A stretch of DNA of 48,703 bases from Candidatus Binataceae bacterium (GCA_030038355.1 JASHPB010000056.1:1-48703); one strand, 5' to 3'; shown: positions 38,607 through 48,001, counted from the first letter of the stretch. Numbers and translations are program-made. Notes: generated by a model not told the origin, from the sequence alone.

Positions 38607-39653
38607 TCAGCTTGATTGCTGCTGTTGCTCGCCTGGTACCGGCTTGAAATCGATCTTCGCCGACTTCTGCAACTTGCCGAGCAGCGCCTTCACCAGGTCT
38701 TCCTCGTTGTAGTCGAGCAACGTCATCGCGATTTTGGCCTTCACCTCGCCGAGCGGTGCGTAAGTTTCGCCCTGGCGCGACAGGACCTTGATGAAGCTGT
38801 AGCCGAGGTTGGATTCGATCACCTGCGTCGTGTGGCCGACCGGCGTCGAGAACACGAGCTTGTCCACCACTGGCGGGAGTTGGCCGGGACGAAACGTACC
38901 GAGGTCACCGCCCTTGGCCGCACTCTCCGGGTCTTCCGATTCCTTCTTCGCAAGCGCGGCAAAATCTTTGGTCTTCTGCGCCTCGGCGTAGAGTTTCATT
39001 ACCTTTTGTTCGGCGGCCTTCTTCTGCGCGTCGGTAGGGTTATTCGGCAGCTTGACGGCAATATGCGCAATGCGCACCTCGCCCGGATCCTTGACGAAAA
39101 GGTCGGCGTGCTGATCGTAGTACTGCTTGATTTGTGCCTCGGCCGGTTGCACATGGTGGTCGCTGAACTCCTGGTCAAGCATCTTCTCGATCAGCATCGA
39201 ATCGCGCACGCCTTCGAGCAGTTGCGGATCGGGAGCGCCTGGAGCCGATGGTTCACCGCCTGAAACCTGGTAATCACGCGCGCGCTGGGCAACTTCACCC
39301 TCGGGGACCGTGACTTTGCGTCGCTGGGCTTCCTGCAAGAGGAGCGTGCGATTGATCAGATTTTCGGTCGCGTCCTTCCACACCGCGCGGGTCTCCTGCG
39401 TGCTGGTGGCGTTGATCATCTGGCTCTCGGTCCGGGCGTAATCGGAGATCTCGGCGGCGGTTATCGGCGCGCCGTTGACTGTTACGACCACGGGATCCTT
39501 CGGGTCGGGCTTGACCAGCGGGATGATGCCGAGGAAGCGCTGCTGCCAGCCGAGGTTCGCTTGCCCGAGCATCTGCGCGCTGGTCAAAGGCGCGGTCGCG
39601 AGCATCATCAAGATCGCCGCCAGCGCGGCGACCATCCTACGGCACCGACTCAT
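38607..39653 (-). CDS. Periplasmic peptidyl-prolyl isomerase, parvulin/SurA-like
   Basis: The 348-residue protein has a signal peptide (RRMVAALAAILMMLATAPL, cut near TSAQ), a SurA-like N-terminal chaperone region (PVVVTVNGAPITAAEISDYA, TENLINRTLLLQEAQRR) and one parvulin domain at about 190-290 (VRIAHIAVKLPNNPTD, AKKESEDPESAAKGGDLGTF, VFSTPVGHTTQVIESNLGYS). The tail ends in a Gln run. It probably assists outer-membrane protein folding. ATG 39653 is preferred over TTG 39656; GGGGAGA lies upstream. It converges with the TPR gene. Confidence 0.9.
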   Translation of the reverse strand: MSRCRRMVAALAAILMMLATAPLTSAQMLGQANLGWQQRFLGIIPLVKPDPKDPVVVTVNGAPITAAEISDYARTESQMINATSTQETRAVWKDATENLINRTLLLQEAQRRKVTVPEGEVAQRARDYQVSGGEPSAPGAPDPQLLEGVRDSMLIEKMLDQEFSDHHVQPAEAQIKQYYDQHADLFVKDPGEVRIAHIAVKLPNNPTDAQKKAAEQKVMKLYAEAQKTKDFAALAKKESEDPESAAKGGDLGTFRPGQLPPVVDKLVFSTPVGHTTQVIESNLGYSFIKVLSRQGETYAPLGEVKAKIAMTLLDYNEEDLVKALLGKLQKSAKIDFKPVPGEQQQQSS

Positions 39654-39731
39654 CAATTTCGCATTCTCCCCGATGGAATGAACATTGGGCCTATAGTAGG
39701 GATAAGCCCGCCGTCAAGGGCGGTATTTCCG

Positions 39732-39917
39732 ATGGCGCAGTTGCGGACGGTATCGATAGTGGTGGCTGTGATCGCGAGTGTCCTCGCCGTGGTCTCCGGG
39801 ACGATTCTGTTCTTCGTTATCGAGCCGCCCTTTCTCGCCTCGATCTTTCTCGCTTGCGCCGCGATCGCAATCGCCTGCTTCGTGATCGCCGCTGTCACCG
39901 CTTACTTCGAGCCGTGA
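39732..39917 (+). CDS. Small two-helix membrane protein
   Basis: The 61-residue product is almost entirely hydrophobic: helices at about 7-28 (VSIVVAVIASVLAVVSGTIL) and 35-57 (ASIFLACAAIAIACFVIAAV), joined by FFVIEPP. There is no recognised family. No strong Shine-Dalgarno is seen, and the gene overlaps the end of the converging NRDE gene by 16 bases. The hydrophobic periodicity argues it is a real membrane protein, but length and context leave room for doubt. Confidence 0.5.
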   Translation: MAQLRTVSIVVAVIASVLAVVSGTILFFVIEPPFLASIFLACAAIAIACFVIAAVTAYFEP

Positions 39918-40678
39918 GGATGCGGCAGCTCGGCCGCGGCGTAGGGCGTGGCGCAGGGCGGGCCGGGCGCAAAGAAGTGATGCACTTCGCCCGGTTTGCT
40001 CCCCACAAAAATGAGACTCGATGAGCGTGTACCGTATTCACCAAGATGCAGGCAGAGCGCGTTGGGACGGCCGCTGCGGGGGTCGAGTTGCGTGTTGTGG
40101 TCGGCGAGCAGCGCACCGAGCCGCTCGCGATTGCCGAGCGGATCGCGGCGAAAGTCCGGGTCCTCGCCGAGGGTCGCGAATTTAGCGTGCGAGGCGCAGA
40201 TTTTCGGGCATTCAAGGTCGTTCACATCGAGGTTCGACAAGAGGTGCATCCCGGCCCGAAGCGGCACGATCTCGATCGCCCTGGCGCCAACCCGATTGTA
40301 GGCGACGAAGGCTTCATCGCGCGACGCGATCAAGAGGTTGAACGGATTGTAATCTGCCGCGTGTTCACTCGCGGCGTATGCCGCCGCCTCGGCCGCTGTA
40401 CGCCTGCGCAGCGCGTCGAGCGTTAGCAGGCCGCGCGAGCGGGCGCTGGGATTCGCGCCGTTCTCGGCCCGGCGGTTGAGCAAGCCGACGGTCAGCCCAT
40501 GCTCGTTGATTCCGAGCCACGTGCCGCCCGCGCGCAGGTCCTGCCCGCCAACCACGTGGGGCTGGTCGAGCAGCGTCGTGGGATTGCAGGCGGGGCGGTC
40601 AAGAAATTCATCGCGATTCGCCGCTATCACGACCGGATAGTCGGCGGCCGTTTTCAAATAGATCACGAGCGTACACAT
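39902..40678 (-). CDS. NRDE (TANGO2-like) family protein
   Basis: The 258-residue protein begins MCTLVIYLKTAADYPVVIAA and continues with the name-giving NRDE motif at about 21-24. C2 directly after the initiator Met is the conserved residue that would become an N-terminal nucleophile in an Ntn-hydrolase-like fold. GGTWLGINEHGLTVGLLNRR is another conserved segment. TANGO2-type proteins are linked to haem or lipid handling in eukaryotes; the bacterial role is unclear. It is divergent from the FAD oxidoreductase gene. Confidence 0.88.
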   Translation of the reverse strand: MCTLVIYLKTAADYPVVIAANRDEFLDRPACNPTTLLDQPHVVGGQDLRAGGTWLGINEHGLTVGLLNRRAENGANPSARSRGLLTLDALRRRTAAEAAAYAASEHAADYNPFNLLIASRDEAFVAYNRVGARAIEIVPLRAGMHLLSNLDVNDLECPKICASHAKFATLGEDPDFRRDPLGNRERLGALLADHNTQLDPRSGRPNALCLHLGEYGTRSSSLIFVGSKPGEVHHFFAPGPPCATPYAAAELPHPHGSK

Positions 40679-40750
40679 CTACTCATACTTGGCAGCCCGC
40701 GTGGCGGTAGCCAAGGGCTGACGCGGAGGCCTTCTGCTAGACTCGCGTAC

Positions 40751-41968
40751 ATGAATCCGTCAGAGCGCTTCGACATCATCCTGGTCGGCGCTGGTATCGT
40801 GGGCAGCTCGGTCGCGATGGCGCTCGCGGAGCATGGTCTCAAGGTGCTCGCGATCGATATCGATCTGAGCGGCCGTCTGAGCTCGAGCGAGAAGAATGCC
40901 GGCGGAGTGCGCGCGACATGGTGGCAGCCGGTCAATATCGCCCTCTGTCGGGCCTCGATCGAATACTACGTCCGCGTGCGTGCCGAGGTCAGCTTTCGAC
41001 AGAAGGGATACCTCTGGCTCTATGACGAGAAGACCTGGCAAGCGGCGCTCGACCATATCGATCTGCAGCGCAATCTGGGACATCCGATCGAGACGCTTAG
41101 GCCGGCCGAACTCACGCGGCGCGTTCCCGAGCTTGACAAGCTCGACGGAATCGCAGGCGCGACGTTCTCGCCCGACGACGGTCTCATCAATCCGAATCTG
41201 CTGAAGGAGCACTATCGCCATCGTGCGATTCGGAGCGGGGCGCAATTTCTCGATCGCGTGTACGTAATGGCGATTCACAGCGCCGCCTCAGGTGCGCATC
41301 TAGAGTGCTGGCAATCAGACCGCCCGCTATCCGACGAGGGTCTCGGCCGCATCATGACGCAGGACGGTCCTGGCGAGGCCGAGACCGGTCGAACCTTCGA
41401 GCTCACCGCCAACGCGATCGCGATTACCAGCGGCGCGTGGGCGCCCGCCGTCTTCCGATCGCTCGGGCTCGCGAACTACACCGAGCCAATTCGCCGGCAG
41501 ATCTGCCTCGTCGACAATCGCGCCACGAACCTTAGCCGGTACGGCATGATCGTCGACACCTCGGGCGTTTACTTCCACAACGAGGGACCGCATATCCTGG
41601 CCGGCTACTCACCGCCCGACACGCCTCCCGGCTATCACTTCAACTATGACGGCGAATCGTTTTTCCAGAATGAAATCTGGCCGCGGCTGTTCGCGCGGAT
41701 GAACGTGATGGAACGGCTTCGACACGTGACCGGCTGGGCGGGGCTCTACGAGGTGAGTCCCGATCGCAGTGCGATCGTCGGCCGTGCCGCGCCGGGCGTC
41801 TACGAGGCGCACTCCTTCAGCGGGCGCGGCGTGATGCAATCGTGGGCGATCGGTCAGGCGCTCGCCGAGCTGATCGCGAACGGCAAGTACGGCGCGCTCG
41901 ACGCGACCGCGCTCAGCCGCGAGCGCTTCGTTTGCGGCGAGCAGGTCTGGGAGGAACTCCACATCTGA
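40751..41968 (+). CDS. FAD-dependent oxidoreductase (DAO family)
   Basis: The 405-residue flavoprotein has the FAD-binding start FDIILVGAGIVGSSVAMALAE and a conserved loop SSEKNAGGVRATWWQPVN, which replaces the usual sarcosine-oxidase-like SSRN segment. It has the D-amino-acid-oxidase fold (FSPDDGLINPNLL; ITSGAWAPAVFRSLG) and a C-terminal FAD motif (HSFSGRGVMQSWAIGQALAE). The substrate is probably an amine or amino acid. ATG 40751 is where homology begins; the frame is open further upstream through the divergent gene. It is a single gene with no operon partner on this strand. Confidence 0.88.
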   Translation: MNPSERFDIILVGAGIVGSSVAMALAEHGLKVLAIDIDLSGRLSSSEKNAGGVRATWWQPVNIALCRASIEYYVRVRAEVSFRQKGYLWLYDEKTWQAALDHIDLQRNLGHPIETLRPAELTRRVPELDKLDGIAGATFSPDDGLINPNLLKEHYRHRAIRSGAQFLDRVYVMAIHSAASGAHLECWQSDRPLSDEGLGRIMTQDGPGEAETGRTFELTANAIAITSGAWAPAVFRSLGLANYTEPIRRQICLVDNRATNLSRYGMIVDTSGVYFHNEGPHILAGYSPPDTPPGYHFNYDGESFFQNEIWPRLFARMNVMERLRHVTGWAGLYEVSPDRSAIVGRAAPGVYEAHSFSGRGVMQSWAIGQALAELIANGKYGALDATALSRERFVCGEQVWEELHI

Positions 41969-41995
41969 TCTGGGCGTGGTCGCGCCCTCGATACT

Positions 41996-43177
41996 CTAGT
42001 CCTCGGTATCGAGCATGAAATGTTGGAGCCGTTGGCGGAGCGTTAGCGGCCGCTTCGCTTGCGGTTCGATGCTCTCGCCGTCAAGGCGTGCGATGAGCTG
42101 GCGCCCGAGCGCCGCGGGATTCATCGCATCACCGGTGGGTGTGTCCTGCAGGATTCCCAACTCCGTGTCGTACTCGGCACCGAACTCGTTGGTTAGAATC
42201 GCAACACCGATCTGGTCGTCCGGCATGAAGCCGATCCAGGAAGAGAATCCGCCGCGCTTCGACGCGCCGTTCTTCGAATAGACCACCGCCTGAGCGGGAT
42301 CTTTGCTGAAGATTTCCCAGCCGAGGCCCATGTTGAAGCGATCCTCGGGCGGCGTCATGAACCAGATGCGATGCGTTACGCGGATCGCCTCCGCCAGGTG
42401 CGGCGAGATGCTCTTGTTGAGCGCGCCGATATTCGCCTCCAGCCACGACAGCATGTCACGCGCATTCGACTTCAGGTCCGCCTCCCCCATCTTGACTTTG
42501 CTCTTGCCGAAGTAGCCTTGCGCGATCGGCATCGACGACGGCGGCTGCGTGAGAGTGTGCGACATCTTGAGCGGCCGCGTGATGTACTGAGCGAGCAAGT
42601 CGTTCCAGCTCGGTTTCCCGTTGGGGCCGGCGAGGGCGAAACCGAGCGTCACGTATCCGACGTTCGAGTACAGCACCTCGGGCGGGTAGGGCGGCTTGAT
42701 GAAATCTTCCCACCATTTGATCAGTTCGGGCGACGGCGGTTGCCCGCCATAGAGCTCATCCCCCGGATGCCCCGGCACGCGGCTCGGGAAGGACGAGGTA
42801 TGCGTCGCCAGTTCGAGCAGCGTCACCTTCCTGATCCCGCGGCCGTACTGCTTGACCTCCGTCGGCAGGTAATCGCACACGCAGGCGTTGATGTTCCTGA
42901 GCGGGGGTTTGCCATCCTCCTCTGTCGTCTGATAGGCGAGCATCGCCGCGCTGAACGTCTTAGTCACCGAGCCGATGCCGAACAGCAAATCGGGTGTCAC
43001 CTTCTTCGGCGGCATCGCACCATCGTCGCCGAACGACAGCAGATACTCCTTGCCCTTGTAGTAGATCGCCACCGCCACGCCATGCGTGGCGGTGCGTTCC
43101 ATGTAGGGCTTGATCATCTTCTCGACGATCGCCGGCGGGTCGGCCGGCAAGTTGTGGGGCCGAAGCGATGACTGCAT
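41996..43177 (-). CDS. Serine hydrolase, class C beta-lactamase/esterase-like
   Basis: The 393-residue protein has the penicillin-recognising serine hydrolase fold. S70-V-T-K73 lies in LLFGIGSVTKTFSAAML, Y170-S-N172 in VLYSNVGYVTLGFAL, and the third box is probably KNGASKRGGFSSW. EstB-type esterases, DD-peptidases and AmpC enzymes share these motifs, so the substrate is open. No signal peptide is seen from ATG 43177, which has AGGAG 7 bases upstream; the longer 5' extension is rejected because homology begins after it. A cytoplasmic esterase or peptidase is more likely than a resistance enzyme. Confidence 0.87.
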   Translation of the reverse strand: MQSSLRPHNLPADPPAIVEKMIKPYMERTATHGVAVAIYYKGKEYLLSFGDDGAMPPKKVTPDLLFGIGSVTKTFSAAMLAYQTTEEDGKPPLRNINACVCDYLPTEVKQYGRGIRKVTLLELATHTSSFPSRVPGHPGDELYGGQPPSPELIKWWEDFIKPPYPPEVLYSNVGYVTLGFALAGPNGKPSWNDLLAQYITRPLKMSHTLTQPPSSMPIAQGYFGKSKVKMGEADLKSNARDMLSWLEANIGALNKSISPHLAEAIRVTHRIWFMTPPEDRFNMGLGWEIFSKDPAQAVVYSKNGASKRGGFSSWIGFMPDDQIGVAILTNEFGAEYDTELGILQDTPTGDAMNPAALGRQLIARLDGESIEPQAKRPLTLRQRLQHFMLDTED

Positions 43178-43417
43178 CCATTGTCTCCTGAGCGTTACGG
43201 AGCTGCCGAGCGCGCGCGTCCACTGCGAGTTCCGTGAATAGTCAGGAGAGCAGGGCGGAGCGATGAAATGCAATCCTCTATAACCAATATAACCAAGCGG
43301 TCTGACTCGAACGAGTGTAAGGTCAGGGCGCCGGGTTTCCTCCCCTTGCCGGCGCATGATATTTGAATGACTCCACGCGGCGGCTTGAACTCGGGCTGCG
43401 GCGGGCCAGGAGGGTTG

Positions 43418-44377
43418 ATGTTTTCATCGATCGAGGACGTAATTGAGCGCTTCGCCGGTAACAACTACATCGCGAGCCGCCGCATTGCGACCGTCATCTA
43501 TCTCGCAAGCGCTCTCAAAAAGCCCGTGCTCGTCGAGGGTCCCGCGGGCGTCGGCAAAACCGATCTCGCCAAGGTACTCGCGGCTTCGCTCGGCCTCGAC
43601 CTGATCAGGCTCCAGTGTTACGAGGGTCTCGACGAGGGCAAGGCGCTCTACGAATGGGAGTACGCCAAGCAACTCCTCTACACGCAGATTCTGAAGGACA
43701 AGATCGGTGAGGTGCTGGTCGGTGCGAAGGGGATGGCCGAGGCGGTTGACCGTATCGCCAAGGAAGACGAAGTGTTCTTCTCCGAGCGCTTCGTCCTGCC
43801 GCGTCCGCTCCTGAAGGCAATCTCCAGCGACAAGCAGAGCGTGCTGTTGATCGACGAGATCGATAAAGCCGACGCAGAGTTCGAAGCATTCCTGCTCGAG
43901 CTGTTGTCCGATTTCCAGGTCACGGTGCCGGAGCTGGGAACGCTCAAGGCGAAGCATCTGCCGCTCGTGATCCTGACCTCGAACAACGCACGCGAGATGT
44001 CCGACGCGCTGAAGCGCCGATGCCTTCATCTCTACATCGATTTTCCCGATCGCGCGCAGGAACTCGCGATCGTCAAGCTCAAAGTGCCCGAGGCGGCCGA
44101 GAAGCTCGCGCAGGAAGTCGTCGGCGTTGTGCAATCGCTCCGCAAGCTCGATCTGAAGAAGACGCCCGGTATCAGCGAAACCCTCGACTGGGTCAAGGCG
44201 CTCACGATCCTCAACGTCCAGAGCCTCGACCAGGAGCTCGTCAACGAGACCCTCGACACCATCGTCAAGTACGAGGGCGACGTGCGCAAGGCGCAGGAAG
44301 AGTTGAAGGATTACGTGCGGCGGGTGCGCGCGCGGCGCGGCACCGAGGCTGGCAGCGACAAGGATTTGCTAAACTAG
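43418..44377 (+). CDS. MoxR-type AAA+ ATPase
   Basis: The 319-residue ATPase has Walker A VLVEGPAGVGKTDLAKVLA, Walker B SVLLIDEIDKADAEFEAFLL, sensor 1 LVILTSNNAREMSDALKRRC and a C-terminal lid. MoxR proteins act as chaperones that insert cofactors or activate partner enzymes, usually with a VWA protein encoded next door, as here. The start MFSSIEDVIERF follows a strong AGGAGG; an earlier in-frame ATG at 43367 adds a Gly-rich stretch unlike the family. Nineteen bases separate it from the CoxE-like gene. Confidence 0.92.
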   Translation: MFSSIEDVIERFAGNNYIASRRIATVIYLASALKKPVLVEGPAGVGKTDLAKVLAASLGLDLIRLQCYEGLDEGKALYEWEYAKQLLYTQILKDKIGEVLVGAKGMAEAVDRIAKEDEVFFSERFVLPRPLLKAISSDKQSVLLIDEIDKADAEFEAFLLELLSDFQVTVPELGTLKAKHLPLVILTSNNAREMSDALKRRCLHLYIDFPDRAQELAIVKLKVPEAAEKLAQEVVGVVQSLRKLDLKKTPGISETLDWVKALTILNVQSLDQELVNETLDTIVKYEGDVRKAQEELKDYVRRVRARRGTEAGSDKDLLN

Positions 44378-44395
44378 AACCTGAGGTTCTGGCTG

Positions 44396-45808
44396 ATGCA
44401 GGAAAAGCTGGTCGAATTCGCAAATCTGCTGCGCGAGAACGGCGTGCGCGTCTCGCTCGCCGAAACCCTCGACGCCTTCTGCGCGGCCGAAGTCACCGGG
44501 CTCGCCGAGCGCGAGACCTTTCGCTCCGCGCTCCGCTCGACGATGGTCAAGCGGGCGAGCGAGCTGCCAACCTTCGAGGAACTGTTCGATATCTACTTCG
44601 CGGGCCTTGGCGAGATCATCAAGCAGGCGAGCCAGGCCGTCCAAAACGCACTCTCCATGTCCGATCAGGAATTCCAGAAGTTCCTCGAGGACGTCGAGAA
44701 GATGCTGCAGAAGGAGGGCAAGAACCTCTCCGACCTCGCCAAGCAGCTCCTGCAGAACAAGTCGGGTGCGATGGAAAAAGCGATCCGCGACGCCGCCCGC
44801 GCCATCCGCCTCTCCGGCATCGAGCGCACGATCGAGGAGAACTACTTCGCACGCGCACTCGCGCGGCAGTTGGGCCTCGACAAGATCGAAGCCGAGATCA
44901 AGGAACTGCGCGAGCAGGTCGAAAAGATGGATATCGGCCCCGCCATGAAGGCGCGGATGGAGGAATATCTCGAGCGACGGCTCAAGGCGCTCGAGGATAT
45001 CATCCGGCGCTACGTCCGCATGGAGCGTGAGAAACGCGACATCAAGCAGAAGGACGACCCGCGCCAGACCCAGATCGGCGAGAAGAGCTTTTACTATCTC
45101 AGCGAGGAAGAGCTGAAGAAGATGAACGAGGCGGTGGTTCGCCTCGCGCAGCGCCTCAAGAACGTGATCACGATCCGACGCAAGCGCGCCAAGAAGGGCC
45201 GCTTCGATATCAAGCGGACGCTCCGCCACAACCTCGAAAATGGCGGCGTGCCCTTCAAGCTCCGCTTCGAGCGCCGCAAGAAAGAGAAGCCGCAGGTCGT
45301 GATCCTCTGCGATGTGTCGGATTCCGTGCGCAATGCGTCGCGCTTCATGCTGCAGTTCGTCTATTCGCTGCAGGATCTGTATTCACGCGTGCGCAGTTAT
45401 ATCTTCGTCGCCGACATTGGCGAGGTCACGGAGCACTTCCGCAACAACGATGCAAAAGACGCATTGGACGTGGCGCTCAAGGGCGATATCATCAATGTGT
45501 ACGCCCATTCGAACTTCGGCTATGCGTTTCGGAGTTTCGTTGCGGACCATATCGGGGTGATCAACAAGCGCACGACGGTGATCGTGCTCGGCGACGCGCG
45601 CAACAACTACAATCTCCCGCACGACTGGTGTCTACGCGAGATCCGCCAGCGCGCTAAACGCATCATCTGGCTCAACCCCGAGAGCCGCAACACCTGGGGC
45701 TTCGGCGACAGCGAGATGGATCGCTACGCCGTGCATTGCGATCTGGTGGAAGAGTGCCGCAATCTCAACCAGTTGTACCACGTGGTGGATCGCTTGGTCG
45801 CAAGCTGA
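44396..45808 (+). CDS. VWA domain protein, CoxE-like
   Basis: The 470-residue soluble protein has a helical, charged N-terminal half (about 70-260, coiled-coil-like and Lys/Glu rich) and a C-terminal von Willebrand A domain whose MIDAS motif is VVILCDVSDSVRN (D306, S308, S310). CoxE-type proteins work with a MoxR ATPase to mature metalloenzymes such as CO dehydrogenase. No coxLMS genes lie in this window, so the client is unknown. It probably forms one operon with the MoxR gene. Confidence 0.9.
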   Translation: MQEKLVEFANLLRENGVRVSLAETLDAFCAAEVTGLAERETFRSALRSTMVKRASELPTFEELFDIYFAGLGEIIKQASQAVQNALSMSDQEFQKFLEDVEKMLQKEGKNLSDLAKQLLQNKSGAMEKAIRDAARAIRLSGIERTIEENYFARALARQLGLDKIEAEIKELREQVEKMDIGPAMKARMEEYLERRLKALEDIIRRYVRMEREKRDIKQKDDPRQTQIGEKSFYYLSEEELKKMNEAVVRLAQRLKNVITIRRKRAKKGRFDIKRTLRHNLENGGVPFKLRFERRKKEKPQVVILCDVSDSVRNASRFMLQFVYSLQDLYSRVRSYIFVADIGEVTEHFRNNDAKDALDVALKGDIINVYAHSNFGYAFRSFVADHIGVINKRTTVIVLGDARNNYNLPHDWCLREIRQRAKRIIWLNPESRNTWGFGDSEMDRYAVHCDLVEECRNLNQLYHVVDRLVAS

Positions 45809-45948
45809 GCGCGCTCACGCGTGCGCTTCGCCGCCGTCTCAGGTTGACCACGGAGTGGCTTTGGTCCAAGATAATTTCACCCAACGCCGCACGGGCCGCA
45901 TCGCAGAGCCGGCGCGCTTCCGAGGGGCAGATTAAAGCGAGCCTTTGT

Positions 45949-46494
45949 ATGGCTGGTCACCGCGAAGATTTCATTCTCATGATGGTCGGCGGAATCACGC
46001 TCGACCCCTCGACCAAGATGCCGATCGTCGTTCTCAAGGACCCCGACAATAAGTTGAACCTCCCGATCTGGATCGGCCCGCTCGAAGCGACCGCGATGGC
46101 AACCGAGATCGAGGGGATCAAGCCGCAGCGTCCGATGACCCACGATCTGCTGCGCAACCTGCTCACCGAGTTCGGCGCCACGGTAGAGTCGGCTGAGATC
46201 ACGGAGCTTCGCGACAACACTTATTTCGCGCGCATCAACCTTAAGACGCGCGAGGGCAGGGTCCTCGAGATGGATTCGCGGCCCTCCGATGCGATCGCGC
46301 TCGCGCTCCGCACCAAGTCGCCGATTTACGTCGCCAAGAAAGTCCTTGAGGATTCGAGTGAGCTGCACGAAGCTGAACGCGACGGCAGCGAAGAGACCGC
46401 GGCCTCCGACCAGAACCTCGCCGGTGTCTCGCGCGACAAGTGGTCCGAGATCCTCGAACGCATGTCGCCTGACGACTTCAAGTACAAGATGTAG
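45949..46494 (+). CDS. Bifunctional nuclease family (BFN/DUF151) protein
   Basis: The 181-residue protein carries the BFN core: GGITLDPSTKMPIVVLKD, LPIWIGPLEATAMATEIEG, PMTHDLLRNLLTEFGATVES and RPSDAIALALRTKSPIYVAK. A C-terminal acidic/UVR-like tail ends in DKWSEILERMSPDDFKYKM. DUF151 proteins in Thermotoga have been crystallised and plant BFN proteins act as nucleases; the bacterial role is open. ATG 45949 is taken as the start because conservation begins there, although only GCGAG precedes it and the frame is open for 71 codons upstream. Confidence 0.9.
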   Translation: MAGHREDFILMMVGGITLDPSTKMPIVVLKDPDNKLNLPIWIGPLEATAMATEIEGIKPQRPMTHDLLRNLLTEFGATVESAEITELRDNTYFARINLKTREGRVLEMDSRPSDAIALALRTKSPIYVAKKVLEDSSELHEAERDGSEETAASDQNLAGVSRDKWSEILERMSPDDFKYKM

Positions 46495-46565
46495 CCGCGG
46501 AGCGATGCTCTCGTTTCTTTGCTCCCTCGTCATGCGGGCAGCGCCCGTAGGGAAGTGGCTGGCCG

Positions 46566-47372
46566 ATGCCCTCATCGACACATCGCAAGCTCACCCGTAA
46601 GGAACTCAAGCAGCCCGACGAGTTCGAGACGCTGCTCGACGAAATCGGCGCATTCTTCGTCGAGAACCTTCAACAGATCCTGATCGCGAGCGGAATCGTG
46701 CTCGCGGTTGGCGCGATCGTCGCCAGCATCTACTTCTATGAGCGCCATCGTGACGAGAGGGCGGGCGACAATTTCTACACCGCGCTGCAGCAGCTCCGCG
46801 ACAACAACTACAAGGCAGCGGCAGCGAGCTTCGAGGCCCTCGCCGCGGCCGAGCCGGGCCGCCGCGTCGGCCATCTCGCGCACTTCTACCTCGCGGGCGC
46901 GTATCTCGGCGAGAACGACCTCCCCAAGGCGCGTGACGCACTCGTCCAGTTCGTTGCCGAGGAGCATGACCCGCTTTATACGAATCTCGCCCTAACCAAC
47001 CTTGGCGTCATCTACGAGCGGATGGGCGATTATCGCAAGGCTGCGGCCGCCTATGGCCAGGCCGCGAGCGTCCCCGGCCCCGAGCAGCTCCGCGACGAGT
47101 TAGCGGTAGCGCGGGTGCTTGCCAAGGCCGGAGACAAACCGGGTGCAATCGCCGCCTACCGCGGCTTCCTCGCCCAGCATCCATTCGCGCAGCAGCGCTT
47201 CGATGCTCTCGAATCGCTTGCGATGCTAGGGGCGCAGCCCGAGGCGGGGGCCGAAGGAATCGGCGCGCCGATAGCGGCCGGTCCGATACCCGCCGCGCCA
47301 TATGTACCCGCTTCGGCAACGGCCGCCGCGTCAGCCGCGGCCAAGCCCATTCCCGCATCGCGGAAGCACTAG
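46566..47372 (+). CDS. Membrane-anchored TPR protein (YfgM-like)
   Basis: The 268-residue protein has a charged N-terminus (KLTRKELKQPDEFETLLDEI), one membrane helix at about 37-57 (QQILIASGIVLAVGAIVASI) and several TPR-like repeats facing the periplasm (FYTALQQLRDNNYKAAAASF, LTNLGVIYERMGDYRKAAAA, LAKAGDKPGAIAAYRGFLAQ). The tail is Ala/Pro-rich. This layout is that of YfgM/TPR_21 proteins, which associate with SecYEG and periplasmic chaperones in E. coli. ATG 46566 lies 71 bases after the BFN stop; no clear Shine-Dalgarno. Confidence 0.82.
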   Translation: MPSSTHRKLTRKELKQPDEFETLLDEIGAFFVENLQQILIASGIVLAVGAIVASIYFYERHRDERAGDNFYTALQQLRDNNYKAAAASFEALAAAEPGRRVGHLAHFYLAGAYLGENDLPKARDALVQFVAEEHDPLYTNLALTNLGVIYERMGDYRKAAAAYGQAASVPGPEQLRDELAVARVLAKAGDKPGAIAAYRGFLAQHPFAQQRFDALESLAMLGAQPEAGAEGIGAPIAAGPIPAAPYVPASATAAASAAAKPIPASRKH

Positions 47373-47410
47373 CCTTGTTATTCTCCTGTCCCTGACTAGT
47401 TGCTTTTCTA

Positions 47411-47450
47411 TCTCCTCTTCCTGACCGGGAGAGGACTAAGACGATGATCC
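47411..47450 (+). repeat. Short palindromic repeat, copy 3
   Basis: TCCTCTTC pairs with GGGAGAGGA around CTGACC; the flank ACTAAGACGATGAT matches copy 2 at 13495-13534 with few changes. It may be a dispersed intergenic element. Confidence 0.4.
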
Positions 47451-47746
47451 CGCTCGCGTCAATCACCGAGATCCCCAAGTCCGAATAGCCTCGCCCGCGG
47501 CTGATGCCGCAGGCGGAAGCCGCAAACCTTCAGAGATCGGGGCGGGGCTTTCTACGAAAGTTCGGCGCCGGGTGAGGGCGCCCCTCCACGGATACTCGCC
47601 TCGCGCAGCCGCGGCCCTTTCGCGGGCGAGGCGAAGGATCTCATCCGCAACCCACTCAGCGGACCTAGGTGAGGTGCGTCGCCCGCATCGACTAGGCGCA
47701 CTTGGTGGTTGAATTCTGCTCGTTTTCTCACTGAACTAAGCGTTCA

Positions 47747-48001
47747 GTGAAATCCTCGCGTCACAACGCTCACCACGAATCGACTATTAAACGGTGGGCA
47801 TGCAACTTACGTCGATTCAATGCGGTCGGTTCCGTCTTCGGCATAGCGGCGATCCCGGGCCTCGTGAGGCCTCCGATACCGTACCGGCAGGCCACGCCAA
47901 TTCCCGCAAGTGAGCTTGGACTGGCGCTTCTCGGCTTCGCCGCGCTCCTGACGTTCGGCATTATGCTCGCGTGGGCATGGAACCGCTCGAACGCGAGATA
48001 G
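47747..48001 (+). CDS. Doubtful small ORF with one C-terminal membrane helix
   Basis: A GTG-started frame of 84 codons has a basic N-terminal half and a single hydrophobic helix (LGLALLGFAALLTFGIMLAW) followed by a basic tail WNRSNAR. The end resembles a membrane anchor or sorting tail in layout only, and the N-terminal half looks non-coding. No Shine-Dalgarno is evident. It could be the 3' remnant of a larger lost gene. Confidence 0.2.
   Translation: MKSSRHNAHHESTIKRWACNLRRFNAVGSVFGIAAIPGLVRPPIPYRQATPIPASELGLALLGFAALLTFGIMLAWAWNRSNAR

Noticed and set aside
40046-40426. 126-codon plus-strand ORF
   Set aside because: Antisense to the NRDE-family gene with its intact MCTLV and NRDE motifs.
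42371-43171. 266-codon plus-strand ORF
   Set aside because: Antisense to the serine hydrolase, which has all its catalytic motifs; the plus peptide is Arg/His-rich noise.
47747-48001. Assignment of the small ORF tail to a CTERM sorting signal
   Set aside because: The IPAS/LGLALLG wording is only loosely similar and the required motif plus basic end are not convincing; kept only as a doubtful ORF.
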